Assembly: GCF_964204645.1 (NCBI RefSeq)
Contig: NC_134028.1
Location: forward strand, 6,422,501-6,486,500
Length of the DNA: 64,000 bases
DNA from: Tubulanus polymorphus
Taxonomy: Eukaryota > Nemertea > Palaeonemertea > Tubulaniformes > Tubulanidae
Direction: 5' to 3'
The position numbers were made by a program, and so were the translations under genes. Shown piece after piece: positions 1-22,371 of the stretch (within the stretch, counting starts at the first letter, position 1; each line of letters starts with the position of its first letter). The notes below the pieces were generated by a model, which was given only the letters and a program-made list of their open reading frames with translations, had not been told where the DNA came from and ran no database searches.

Positions 1-522
1 CACTTCGAAAAAGAATATCTGCCTGATTTCGAGCAATGCGAGTATCAAACCGGCGGACGACAGTAAAACTACCCGCATTTTCCGCGTTACACGCAACGTT
101 TCCATCGGGAATTTGATTGCACGTAAGCGTTCGGTGTTCATCGATATCGTGATAAACGCAGACATGCCCAAACACCAATACAGAACGTAATACAACACCT
201 TACAACTGAAATTACTTATCGCAAAAATGTCAGTGCCGTATCTACCGTCGGTTAGCGACAAAAGACCGTAATCAACCCATGAAAAAATACCGGCAATTAA
301 CGTATATATTCCGTCCGTTATAGCCAGACAAAACATATATACAACCCCCGGTTTGTTCCATTTGTTGTGTTTGACGAAGATGAAAACTGTGAAAACGTTG
401 CCGAACGTTCCGAGTAGAAGAATCGGCAAATACACGTAACTTTCGAAAAATGATCGTGTCGCGCGAACATAGTCTAAACCAGAAAACAGATTCTGACGCC
501 GCACATTACTGGACGAATTCAT
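1..522 (-). CDS. Rhodopsin-family (class A) GPCR, N-terminal part, cut by window edge
   Basis: A continuous open frame runs from ATG at 522-520 to the left edge (174 codons), with no stop and no intron. About 30 extracellular residues are followed by TM1 with the G-x-x-G-N pattern (Asn42 = N1.50), TM2 with L-A-x-x-D (Asp70 = D2.50) and Cys107, 25 residues before Arg132. That is the normal 3.25-to-3.50 spacing. The DRY motif at the end of TM3 reads T-E-R. A basic intracellular loop 2 and the start of TM4 follow. The protein should couple an extracellular ligand to G proteins at the plasma membrane. TM5-TM7, which carry most ligand-class signals, lie outside the window, so the ligand cannot be named. 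The short N-terminus suggests a peptide- or amine-type receptor, but this is inference. Confidence 0.9.
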   Translation of the reverse strand, partial: MNSSSNVRRQNLFSGLDYVRATRSFFESYVYLPILLLGTFGNVFTVFIFVKHNKWNKPGVVYMFCLAITDGIYTLIAGIFSWVDYGLLSLTDGRYGTDIFAISNFSCKVLYYVLYWCLGMSAFITISMNTERLRAIKFPMETLRVTRKMRVVLLSSAGLILALLEIRQIFFFEV

Positions 523-1804
523 TGTTATCGTGATTGGTTTAAGACCGATAATATTAACGACTTCGTTTTATCGATATACATTTCGAAATAATATAGTTAT
601 AATCGATATATCGAGATAGCTGATCTACAAGGGCGGAGCCGTGAATTTTGGAAGGTTATTTACCAGGGTATTTAAGGGCACAAACGTAATCGCGACGGGC
701 ACCCCGACGTGGCAACTTCGGCGCGAAGCCACCCGAGGGGGTCAAGATGTCGTCCCCTAGGAATAAAATTTTGGTTTTTCCAAGGCTCATTCGAGAGTAA
801 TTCATATTTCTTTACAAAATGAAAAAAAAATCCCTCAAATTTTAGGGAGGACTAGTCCCCCACCCCCTGGATCCGCCCTTGGCCAAATTCTTAGGAAAAT
901 ATGTTTTGCCTCACGGTTTGATGCCTCCGCCGAAGATCACGCCAACATAATGTATTATGTTACTGTTGGCGTGAGTTTCGGCTGGAAGCAATCAAACCGG
1001 ATGGATCGCGGCTTAAATCAGACTCAACGATCCACATATAGGCCATGGGCGTCTAGTTTATACGTACATGTATATTACAGGCGCGGATCTATGGGTCGCG
1101 ACGGTATAAAGAAGTTTCAAGTTTCTAGGCGCCATTTTGTGGCGGTCCCTCTCGAGGTCCCTATTGTTGCGATGATTTACGCGCATTTTTAAAACATAAG
1201 TTAAAAATTGAATCATATCATATGGGCCTAAGGTCCTTTGCTAGCTATTAATTTGTGTTATTGCGTAATAAATTGCCTGTTTATAAACCTGTTTCAATAA
1301 CTTTTAATCTGTATAGCTTTACTTTCATTGAAATATCAATTGTGATACTGAATTTTTATTTTAAAGTTTGTACTTTGAACGTGTCGCTTATATACCTGGA
1401 ATACTACCGAGAAAGTGATATATTTTCGAAGACGTACGTAGACTACCATGAAAAAAAATGTATCCAAAATTTCGAGGTGGTTCTTCTGCGAAAGTATCAT
1501 CTTGGTTTCTATTTCATAGAAAAAAATGGTTATATATGGTGACTTTTACCACGTGAAAACTACTACGGGGGGAACCCAACCTGTCACCGGTAATACCACG
1601 TATAGAAAACGAAAGTGCTACGTTGCGTATGCTCATTTTCTTCGACTACAATCAACTGTATAAGGTGAGTTGATTTCATTCAATTCAACAAATTGAAATA
1701 GACATCTGAACCGAGATTCAGTTAAAACAGTCTTACATTAACGAATAAACTAAATCTTGTATTATAGAAAACGTTGGTCTCTCCATTGCGTTTTATATGG
1801 GAGA
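523..1804. other. Intergenic and 5' UTR stretch
   Basis: No coding exon is seen. It holds the upstream region of the minus-strand GPCR, a small palindrome (914-999) and the probable 5' UTR of the next gene. That UTR appears split by a 103-bp intron, with an AAG|gtgagt donor at 1665 and an attatag acceptor ending at 1767. The 80- and 95-codon open frames around 950-1542 have no recognisable content and look like chance. Confidence 0.5.
914..999. mobile_element. Small palindromic element related to the MULE-like MITE at 12781
   Basis: The left arm (about 914-950) and right arm (about 965-999) are near-perfect inverted copies. Both contain the core gccgaa-n-ctcacgccaac seen in the arms of the 12781-13098 element. 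It looks like a minimal or end-only copy of the same family. No clear target-site duplication was found. Confidence 0.6.
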
Positions 1805-4087
1805 ATGAATCAACTAAACACACCAAGGAACGATAGCATGGCAGAAGGATCGATTGAGTTGAAGATGGTCAAGAAACCAGACCAGTTAACCGTCTACGAT
1901 CGATTCATATTTGTGGCACAGACTAAAACAAACAACTTGTACGTTTATGACAATTTAAAACTTGTTCAGACAGTTGCAACTGAGCCAATCCTGAGCGTCT
2001 GCTGCGACGACGTCACTGGTGACGTGTACGTTCTGACCATCAACCAGGCGCGCGTACGCGTTCAAAAGTATGAAAGAGTTGATAATCGATATTATCGGGT
2101 TGGTAAGATCGGTTGGATCAAACAGATTTGCAATGCCCCACAAAGTATCGCGGTGTGTCAAAGCAAGATATACATCGGCGGTTACCGAACCATCGTTGTC
2201 TGTCCACTTGTACAAGACAACGGAGGAAATTTCATCAATCGTTCCCCAAGGGAAACTATAGAAATTACGAATGGAGGTATCGCTGATCTTTTTTCTATTG
2301 GTGGAGTTATTTTCGCTGCCACAGATGACCCATTACACGTATATAAGATAACGCCAATGGAAGAACGCTCGGCGAACTGTTGTCAGTCGATCAGTTCAGC
2401 TGCGGCAATTCGCCAAAAGCGTCTGGTCTCAATAAGCGCTAGTTCAGAAGAAGGCGGATATTACATCGTGGTTGACCGTCAGATTCTCAATATGACTGAA
2501 TCCAACATCGAGCAACCCGTGCACTACACACCAGCAGAATGGGGCTCACTCTGGGCTTTGACAAACATCGAAAAAAGCAAATATGTTTTGGGCGTTTCCA
2601 GACACGGCGTGAACATGTTGATGATTGTTACGGCAGACGAACTTGTGGGGAATAAGAAAATATCGATTGGCGATCAGGACCACGATAGCAAAGGTCCTCA
2701 CACCGAAGATTATCTTCGAGGGAGTAGGTCTGCTGGTGGAACCCGAAACGAGAGCAAAGGTCACGGCAGTGAAGATTATCGAGGGAGTAGGCCTGCTGAT
2801 GCCAGTACTGGTGGAACCCGAAACGAGAGCAGTAGTCGCCGCAGTGAAGATTCTAGAGAGAGTAGGCCTGCTGATGTCAGTACTGGTGGAACCCGAAACG
2901 AGAGCAGTAGTCGCCGCAGTGAAGATTCTAGAGAGAGTAGGCCTGCAGATGTCAGTACTGGTGGAACCCGAAACGAGAGCAGTAGTCGCCGCAGTGAAGA
3001 TTCTAGAGAGAGTAGGCCTGCTGATGTCAGTACTGGTGGAACCCGAAACGAGAGCAGTAGTCGCCGCAGTGAAGAATCTAGAGAGAGTAGGCCTGCTGAT
3101 GTCAGTACTGGTGGAACCCGAAATGAGAGCAAAAGTCGCCGCAGCAAAGGCCGCGAAAGAAAACGTCGAGGAGATACCCAAAAGCAGAGTAATACTGGTA
3201 TTGATGGGACGGGGCAAGTAAACGAACGTCTTAAGCTTGATTTCTCGCCCGATATTTTGGTTGCATCGAAAGGTTATTTAATCGCCTGTACTGGGAAATC
3301 CTGTTACGTGTATCGCAAACGCCAAATCAAACAGGAATTAAAAATGCCTCGGTTGATATCAGATGTTTGTAGCGATGAAGATTCTGGTGATATTTACGCC
3401 TTGTTGGAGACTGGTGTATCCTTGATGGACCTAATCGTTCAGAAAAGCCGCGTTCAAGTGAATTGTTTTACGTTCCGTAGAGAACTGGATCGGTACCAAA
3501 ACGCCGGTGTTTGCACGTTTGTCATGAACATTGATGTTGCTTCTACACTCAATACTATCGCAGTTCGTGGGGATGTTATGTGTATTGCGGGAATCTCAAC
3601 AGTACACGTTTTTCGAGTGATACCTGGTCGTTATTTTTCCAATACATCGACAGGTCCGATGTACTCGTTGCGGTTTAGGGTGTTTGCTCTTTTCTCAAGC
3701 GTACACATCGAAACATCAAAATCCGCGCACATTTTGTCTCACGCAAATGATTTGTTGACGTTTGAAAACATCGACGATTTCCGCAGATCAAAATTGAAAA
3801 ATGAATATGACTTGGACAGATTCGGATCACACTTGAGAATTGGACATTTTGGGAAGAGAAAAGCAGTTGTGACCGCACAAAAACCGGATGGAAAAACCGA
3901 TATTATACTGCTATCGAACGTCGGAGATCACCGAACATCTTCGAAGATTGTCGGAAGTATTCGCGGAGTCAAAATTTCAGCTGTGGTGAAACTAGACGAT
4001 GCAACCATTGCGCTCGGCTGTTCCGACATTGCGTCCGGAAATGGATACGTACTTTTTGTTGAAATACCCGAACATATGCGTCCATGA
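1805..4087 (+). CDS. Unrecognised 761-aa protein: two propeller-like halves joined by a 25-residue tandem repeat
   Basis: The coding part is one exon. The start chosen is the ATG at 1805, just inside an exon that begins after the acceptor at 1767. A second ATG at 1838 has a stronger context (gcATGG) and cannot be excluded. The stop is TGA at 4085-4087. No family was recognised. The N-terminal part (to about codon 290) and the C-terminal part (from about codon 480) each hold short beta-strand-like repeats, as in NHL or WD propellers. They align with each other: SVCCDDVTGDVYVL against DVCSDEDSGDIYAL, and SIAVCQSKIYIGG against TIAVRGDVMCIAG. The halves are joined by Ser/Arg/Glu-rich 25-residue repeats ending in a basic KSRRSKGRERKRR stretch. 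There is no signal peptide, membrane segment or RING/B-box. An intracellular scaffold or sensor is possible, but this is inference. Confidence 0.8.
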   Translation: MNQLNTPRNDSMAEGSIELKMVKKPDQLTVYDRFIFVAQTKTNNLYVYDNLKLVQTVATEPILSVCCDDVTGDVYVLTINQARVRVQKYERVDNRYYRVGKIGWIKQICNAPQSIAVCQSKIYIGGYRTIVVCPLVQDNGGNFINRSPRETIEITNGGIADLFSIGGVIFAATDDPLHVYKITPMEERSANCCQSISSAAAIRQKRLVSISASSEEGGYYIVVDRQILNMTESNIEQPVHYTPAEWGSLWALTNIEKSKYVLGVSRHGVNMLMIVTADELVGNKKISIGDQDHDSKGPHTEDYLRGSRSAGGTRNESKGHGSEDYRGSRPADASTGGTRNESSSRRSEDSRESRPADVSTGGTRNESSSRRSEDSRESRPADVSTGGTRNESSSRRSEDSRESRPADVSTGGTRNESSSRRSEESRESRPADVSTGGTRNESKSRRSKGRERKRRGDTQKQSNTGIDGTGQVNERLKLDFSPDILVASKGYLIACTGKSCYVYRKRQIKQELKMPRLISDVCSDEDSGDIYALLETGVSLMDLIVQKSRVQVNCFTFRRELDRYQNAGVCTFVMNIDVASTLNTIAVRGDVMCIAGISTVHVFRVIPGRYFSNTSTGPMYSLRFRVFALFSSVHIETSKSAHILSHANDLLTFENIDDFRRSKLKNEYDLDRFGSHLRIGHFGKRKAVVTAQKPDGKTDIILLSNVGDHRTSSKIVGSIRGVKISAVVKLDDATIALGCSDIASGNGYVLFVEIPEHMRP
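2690..3149 (+). repeat. 75-bp coding minisatellite
   Basis: The phrase ggtggaacccgaaa recurs at 2735, 2810, 2885, 2960, 3035 and 3110, exactly 75 bp apart, with degenerate partial units at both ends. The period is a multiple of three, so the repeat preserves the reading frame and encodes 25-residue units of the type GGTRNESSSRRSEDSRESRP plus a short tail. The central units are almost identical and the outer ones are diverged, which suggests recent unequal expansion or contraction. Two other frames are also open across the array. Those long open frames are by-products of the repeat. Confidence 0.95.
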
Positions 4088-5196
4088 GGAGAAACACCCA
4101 ACGGTAGAACAAGCTAACTAATCGTGGACTGATGGATTAAGGGTGCCAGATCTATTATCTAAGATAACTAATAATATCAATAATGAAATAACCGTACCAT
4201 ATTGTACATAGAAAACTTAAAGAAAATAATTTAAAAAAAACATCAAAAATTGGATGGATTTTTTAACGACGAAATGATATAATCCTCTCGATCGTATATT
4301 CTCGAGGTTTCTTTGCTTTCTGTGAACCAGACAATAAAATATAATCTAATATTAGTAATCCGGTGAAATTAAAATTATTAGTTTGAAAAATCTTCTTTTT
4401 CGTTGGCGGGATATGTCCGATGGCGTAAAGCCCCTGCGGTCGGATTCTTTTGATAGTTGTTTCACCTCGAAGGTGCACCCTTGGGACCAATTCATGGAAG
4501 CACGTACCCGCAAATTATTGAGACCTCTTCCCGAGCGCACCTACCCCAGATCGGGCCGAATGTGCGCCTGTGTTTGTGGCTGCCCATCGTCATCCGAGCG
4601 AGTTTCCAAACTAGCAAGCGCAGGCCTAGTCCACGGGCCGCAAATTTTACGAAGTCTTAACTAAACGATGCCGGAAAAGTTGATACAGCGTACGTAGATA
4701 AACAGTTCTACGAGGACCAAGCAATGTAGGGAAAGGGAAATGTTGTCGGGCCTTTCGGACTGAACGTTTTTGTAGGCAGCCGTGACTGGCCTCGGAACAT
4801 CGAAAACTCCATATTCCCAGTAAGGATCCGTGCTCCGGAAGTCCTTGATAGTCTCCGTGAAATTGCGCGTAGTAATAAATCGAGAATATAGTTAATTTCT
4901 CACGACAAAAAGTGTCATTCACCAAAGCATATCCGATATATATAATTGAATAGCATCTTTTTGGCCTCTGATTGATCTAACCCCTATATATAGTTATATA
5001 TATCTGGAACTATATAATCGATCGTATAGTCCATCGACGGAAGTTGTTCGGCTCAGATTTGAGGAAGCCATTTTGATTTTAGAACAAAGCTTGCAAAGCT
5101 ATTTATTCGCTATTTAACAGACCCCAAACCTCTCGTATCATACCAAATTTAACTTAAGAGCATGCTACAAACCCTAAACTCGGAGCACACGTAGCA
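4088..5196. other. Intergenic region between the propeller-like gene and CNOT3
   Basis: A polyadenylation signal AATAAA at 4333-4338 may end the upstream transcript. AT-rich inverted sequence lies at about 4985-5035. The open frames of 62-93 codons at 4352-4925 show no recognisable protein. The last part is the CNOT3 promoter and 5' UTR; no TATA box was identified. Confidence 0.45.
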
Positions 5197-17350
<12,154 letters not shown>

Positions 17351-20040
17351 AAATCCGATTACGACTCTGTGCTGCCTTTACTACTACATTGTTGCATTTT
17401 AAACATTGCTACGTAAAAAAAAATACGGAAACCAGCCAGGAGGATGTCGATATGTGCACACAATGTGTGCGTCCGCGCGCTGGCTGAACGGTTGATTTTA
17501 TTTATCGCCATGACGATCGGGTTCGAAGGCAACAGTTCCGCGTAATGTGTAAACGATGCGAGAGAGAGATAGAGACAGGTTTCGTTTTTTCACCCGTAAA
17601 ATCGTGGCGTTTTTTTCGGATTGTACGAATGTTCGACGCAGGACATAGCACGCCGCAAAACTTTACGCCCCCCGTGTTGTAGAACAATCGAATCGCGTGA
17701 AATCGAGTGAAGAGAGTTAGCGAATCGGTAAAACTCTCAAGACGTCTCATTCGAAGTTTCAGGAATCTTGTGTTCGCTGATTTTGTCCTCTGTGTGTTGT
17801 ATGTCTGGGTGTATGTATGTGTGTGTATGTGTATGTATGTGTGTGTGTATGTGTGATAAATGTTGTGTGTATTTTTAATACTTTTTACTAGTCATATTAA
17901 ATACACAAAGTAGACCACGTCCCCCACTCCCTGAAAATTACCCCTCACTCAATTCCACTTCTTCAGGCTCGCCTCTGATAACAGTTTCCTCGAGGTCGAT
18001 CGATATTGACGGATTTCAATGTTCGAATGTGTCATTTATATGTAATTTCTTGTAATTATTGTTTCGAGACGTTAATTCTTTTCAATGAACGACGAGGACC
18101 TGGCACCAGAATTTTGATTTCGAAATCGGAAATCTTAGCAAATTTTAGCGCTTTTTAAAAGAGTCGAACGGTGAACCGGGTCCCGATTATAATCAACATC
18201 GGTGTATTTTCGATTATTTGTTTTAAGAGGAAATCAAAATGAAACTACATTGTATGCTATCATCAGTTAACCGTAAATAAAAAAAACAGTCGAAGCTGAA
18301 TATGTTAATTTTCGCGAAGCAGCTAATGTTCGTAGTTATCGACTTTTCTTTTAATCGAAATGTTTATTATTGCTGTGCCTGAATTTATTGTTACGTTAAA
18401 AGAGAAGAGAAAATACGAGGATGTAAATTGTATTTGTATTAAGCTGTGATAATGGAAAGTTTTTACTCCTCGTTCTCTCTTTTTTTAACTCGCGCTATAG
18501 AGAGAAACATAACTATCTCTTTAATAGATAACCTCATCGGGCGTTCGGATGTTCTAGTCGCGATTGTTTCCTATAGAATATTTTCGAATATTGCGGTTTC
18601 TCTCGACTGGAACGTGCGACGCTTCCGACGTTCAGAGTTTAAAATAGTAAGCGTTAGAATAGTTTACGACTACGGTTGAAAATTAGTGTGTACGAGATGC
18701 TTTGTAAATCGGAGAATGAGTTTAGGTTTTGAATTGCGTCTGATTCGCGCGAGAAAGAAGATCGAAACGAATATAGGTCGATTTTAGACGATTCGGTTTG
18801 TCTAGAAAACGGTGTAAAGTATTGTACGACGTGTGTAACGAAAGTCTCTCGGAGCATCGCGCGATCTTGTGCTGTTCCCGGTGCTCTCGGCGACTATTGT
18901 CTTATTCCTGTGTGTGCGCATTGCACGGTCTCCTTATTTTTGTACAGAAAAAGAATTCGCAGGTGGCGAACACAGGTTGCGCAGAAGTCCATTGGCGCGT
19001 GCGTGCCGACGTAGTTTTTCTCGTTTCGGTCGCGTGGCCATTTATTGTAAATATTAAGGACGGCAACCTGTGGCCGCTGCCTCGCACCGTTTATCAAGAA
19101 AAATCTTCCTGGGAAAAATCGATAAAAAATAATAAAAATTGTCTGTGTAAAAATTATAAAATTACAACCATCTTCTTTTGTTTCTTCTGTTTGTTGATCG
19201 ATGGTAGGATTGGTCATTTCAACCCTGCATCTATCTGTTCTTAATTCTACGGCCAGCGCACTCTCCGTGGCCCAGTGTCTGTGCTAGGGTTCTTACAGCA
19301 GGAAAATCGGTGAATTATGGACTGGTTTTTTTCCCTGCAATGCTGGGTAAATCTAGCAATTTCGAGTGGCACAAGGAACCTCTATATACAAAACAGCCTG
19401 TCAGAGAAGATCATACAATTTAATCAGGGAATGTTTGGTCAAGGGTTTGTATTCACTAATGCAGTATCTACTGCATGTAGATTGATACTGTATGAAAGCA
19501 GTATCAATCTATGTTCATTTCGGCTCGTTTCAGTGAGATTTTCAATACTTGATAACCAATTATCCAATTATCTGCAATTCAGGCTTAGTGTTCGGGACAT
19601 CATCTCAAAACAACTATTGTTGCTACCAGGTACATGAAGTATGAACTCCTCTGTCATTTCATCATCATCATACTCCTTAAACCTAGTTGTCCCAAAAAGT
19701 TAATGGTGAATGCCTCAGGCTGCATATAGGGAGGGGCTTCCACATGCAAGACATCGTAGACCGGGTTCAAACCTAAAACACCCTTAAATCCTCTATTCAG
19801 TCCAGCCAAGGGAATCTATATATATTGATACGAAACTATGTACCAAATTGTGTCACCGTGGAGAAGAATTGGAATCATGTGTGGAAGTCAATCATTGTAT
19901 AAACTAATGCAACGGTATAAATGGGTGTGAAAATATTTATAGGGGGCCAAACGGAGGCAGATGAAATTACAGCCAATCAGTAAGCAGGAATTCTATAAAC
20001 TCACCGCATGACAACAATTTTACAGTACCGTATCATTGTG
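17351..20040. other. CNOT3 3' UTR and downstream non-coding region
   Basis: It begins with the CNOT3 3' UTR. A TG/TATG microsatellite lies at 17810-17855 and an AATAAA at 18276-18281, one possible cleavage signal. A perfect 12-bp stem hairpin (agattgatactg / cagtatcaatct) lies at 19480-19510. The open frames of 60-148 codons here are not recognised and overlap each other on both strands. No gene is called. Confidence 0.45.
17810..17855 (+). repeat. TG/TATG microsatellite in the CNOT3 3' region
   Basis: About 45 bp of mixed tgtg and tatg repeats lie in the sense strand of the presumed 3' UTR. Transcribed UG repeats can bind CELF-type or TDP-43-type proteins. Here that is only inference. Confidence 0.85.
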
Positions 20041-20113
20041 CAGTCACAATGGCCCAGTTAGTAGAGCACAAGACTTGCACTTGATACATCAAGTGTTCGC
20101 GTCTGCGTAGCTC
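20041..20113 (+). repeat. tRNA-like sequence, probably a degenerate SINE head or tRNA pseudogene
   Basis: The segment contains tggcccagttagtagagca, a good internal-promoter A box and D arm. A short anticodon-like stem (caag/cttg) follows, then gttcgcgtc, a weak B box. No complementary acceptor stem was found, so it is unlikely to be a working tRNA gene. A tRNA-derived SINE fragment is the simplest reading. Confidence 0.45.
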
Positions 20114-22371
20114 CTTAAATTTTATGTTCACCTCCGATAGTAACCGTTCAAAGTTCAACTTATAATGGACTTCAGATATATAGAAATCCACAATAAGTAA
20201 CTAAGCAAATAAAGATTCCAAAGAGAGAGAGAAATAAAAGCATCATTTATGGTACTGTATAATATATATATTTCATACAATATATTTAACATAAAATTTA
20301 CATTCTTGCTCATAGTTTGAATAAATAAATATCAATATGCTTCATTTCAACGAACCTGGAATGCTATCTTAAATTGAGTAGATTAAATCGAAAAATTTAG
20401 AAATTTCGAAAAAATTCACTGGCATCAATATATATGTTAATCATCTTTCATGAAACCTCTCCTCTGTATTGTAACGCCCTCGGAAAAACTAGAATCGGGC
20501 CGAATAAATCAAATACCGTAATAAGGAATATATTTAAGAGTAAAATATAATGATGGTACAACAGGCTTCGGGGACTGTGCTATATTTTACTTGTAACAAC
20601 TTAAAATATGTGTTAACTATTTGACAAAATCTACATCGAAACATGCAAAATTATCATGACTGAATGGGAGAGAACAACATTAGCTAAAATATGTCATCGG
20701 TAACATCTACGCAATTTCTGATTTTATCACTGTTAAATTAAGCCAGATTCGAGACTTACAATGGTCTCTAGGAATTGCGAAATACCGCAATTGAATTCAT
20801 GAAACATTCTCCAGAAAGATTACTACCAAGTATTCGACATTATTCATCAATTTTATATAATCAAGCAAATATGTGTACGTATATTCTAAATGAAGGGGAA
20901 TCATTATCGATTGTTAAACCAGGAAAGACGACTATAATATCTACAAAGATTACAAGAAGGACAACGTCATCCAACTAATCTGTTTCGAACAACAGAGCAA
21001 ACCCTTAGTTATTGCTACGTCTGAGACTGAGCAATATCGAAATACTTCGTGAAATCCGTCATCGACTAGAACCACCTGACGATAAGATGATCCAGGCATC
21101 TACCACTGATCAGTTCTAGCCTATGATGGGCACATGTATGTATTTACTAACATACTCGCGCTCTCTTCCCCATTGTCAATTCCCCAATTAGGACTTCTCG
21201 CTAATAGCAATACAGATACGGATTGCAACTTAACAGCTATCCATATACGTATTTCCAAATAAGATTTTTAACATAAGTTTGAAGTCAAAACAAATTTTTT
21301 GGCTTTCAAAGTTAGGAAAAATTGGAAAGCTATTTCAACACTAACTACACCGATATGGACTTAATATCTACTGGTGTGCTTAAATATTCATATTTCAATA
21401 AATTATATTCACGATATATTGTGATACAAACGCAACATAGAGCGGAATTTTCTCTTACTACTGAATTTCACGCGGGACATAATTCACAATTGGTCGGGAA
21501 AATTCTCAATTCGAAATGCACAGCGATTGATTAAACAATCAGCCATTTTGACAGGGATCATGTCGCTAATAAAATTGAATTTTGACAAAAATTGATACTT
21601 TTCCTAATAGCCTGTTCTAATAGATACTAGTGAGATCACAACCTCATTCATAAATACATGTAGGATACAGTAGATTATTCGAACCCTATTACGTAAATGC
21701 ACAATAGCTGTTTATTATCTCAAGCGCAAATTTGTTCTTTCTAACCCTAATGCATTGTTAATTTTGACGGTTAACTCTTCGCCTGCCACGCCTATTTTTC
21801 AGGAAATGCTGCGCTTAGACAGGATTTCCGCGTTTTTACAGAAATTTATATAACAAAATTTAGAGAAATTTTCATCAAAATTGGTTTTATTCTGTTCATC
21901 TAGTCTAGCTTTCTCATGTCAAATTAGTAGTATTTCATCTTAGAATGATAAGGTCTGTAGTGATCACCAGTGTAGAGGGGTATTTCGCAGGAAATATGCC
22001 CTATCAGGCGTTATGAGCGCCCATTTCAATAGATGGCGACACTAACTAACACACTGCATAAAACGACTGACAATCTGCTTCAGTAGTAGAAGGCATTAAA
22101 CTAACTGATTAATTCGCCATCTATTATTAATGTTTAGAAACAAGTCAACCTACCAGGACGGTTTCGGCAGGCAAAGAGTTTTATAAACAGTTGTAGAGGA
22201 AAGCAACTGGATTAAATGCTGGCATTTAAACATTACAGCAAGGTCTCACAGCACAACACGTAAGGTCCTTCAGCGCAGGTGGATATATTATTCGTAAATT
22301 TATCGTAAATATTTTTTTTTTCCATTGACTAGAGAAGTATTTTCGTTGACTCATTGCGCAATCTTGCACGC
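20114..22371. other. 3' region of HID1 and intergenic DNA
   Basis: It is AT-rich with no recognised exon. Minus-strand polyadenylation signals for HID1 would read TTTATT on the plus strand. One candidate lies at about 21885, but none is compelling. A MITE occupies 21771-22183. Confidence 0.4.
21771..22183. mobile_element. TTAA-type MITE with AACTCTTYGCCTGCC ends
   Basis: The left end reads TTAACTCTTCGCCTGCC. The right end, inverted, reads TAAAACTCTTTGCCTGCCGA. The left flank is TTAA and the right is TTTTA, a slightly decayed TTAA duplication. The interior is non-coding. A piggyBac/Kolobok-type relationship is inferred only from the TTAA. Confidence 0.6.

Noticed and set aside
2546-3221. Long open frames in other frames and on the minus strand over the 75-bp repeat (up to 223 codons)
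   Set aside because: The repeat period is a multiple of three and each unit lacks stops in several frames, so the extra frames are by-products. Only the frame continuous with both flanking halves is credible.
18446-19244. Cluster of open frames (up to 148 codons) downstream of CNOT3
   Set aside because: They overlap on both strands, are cysteine/serine-rich by composition, lack splice context and lie in the probable CNOT3 3' UTR.
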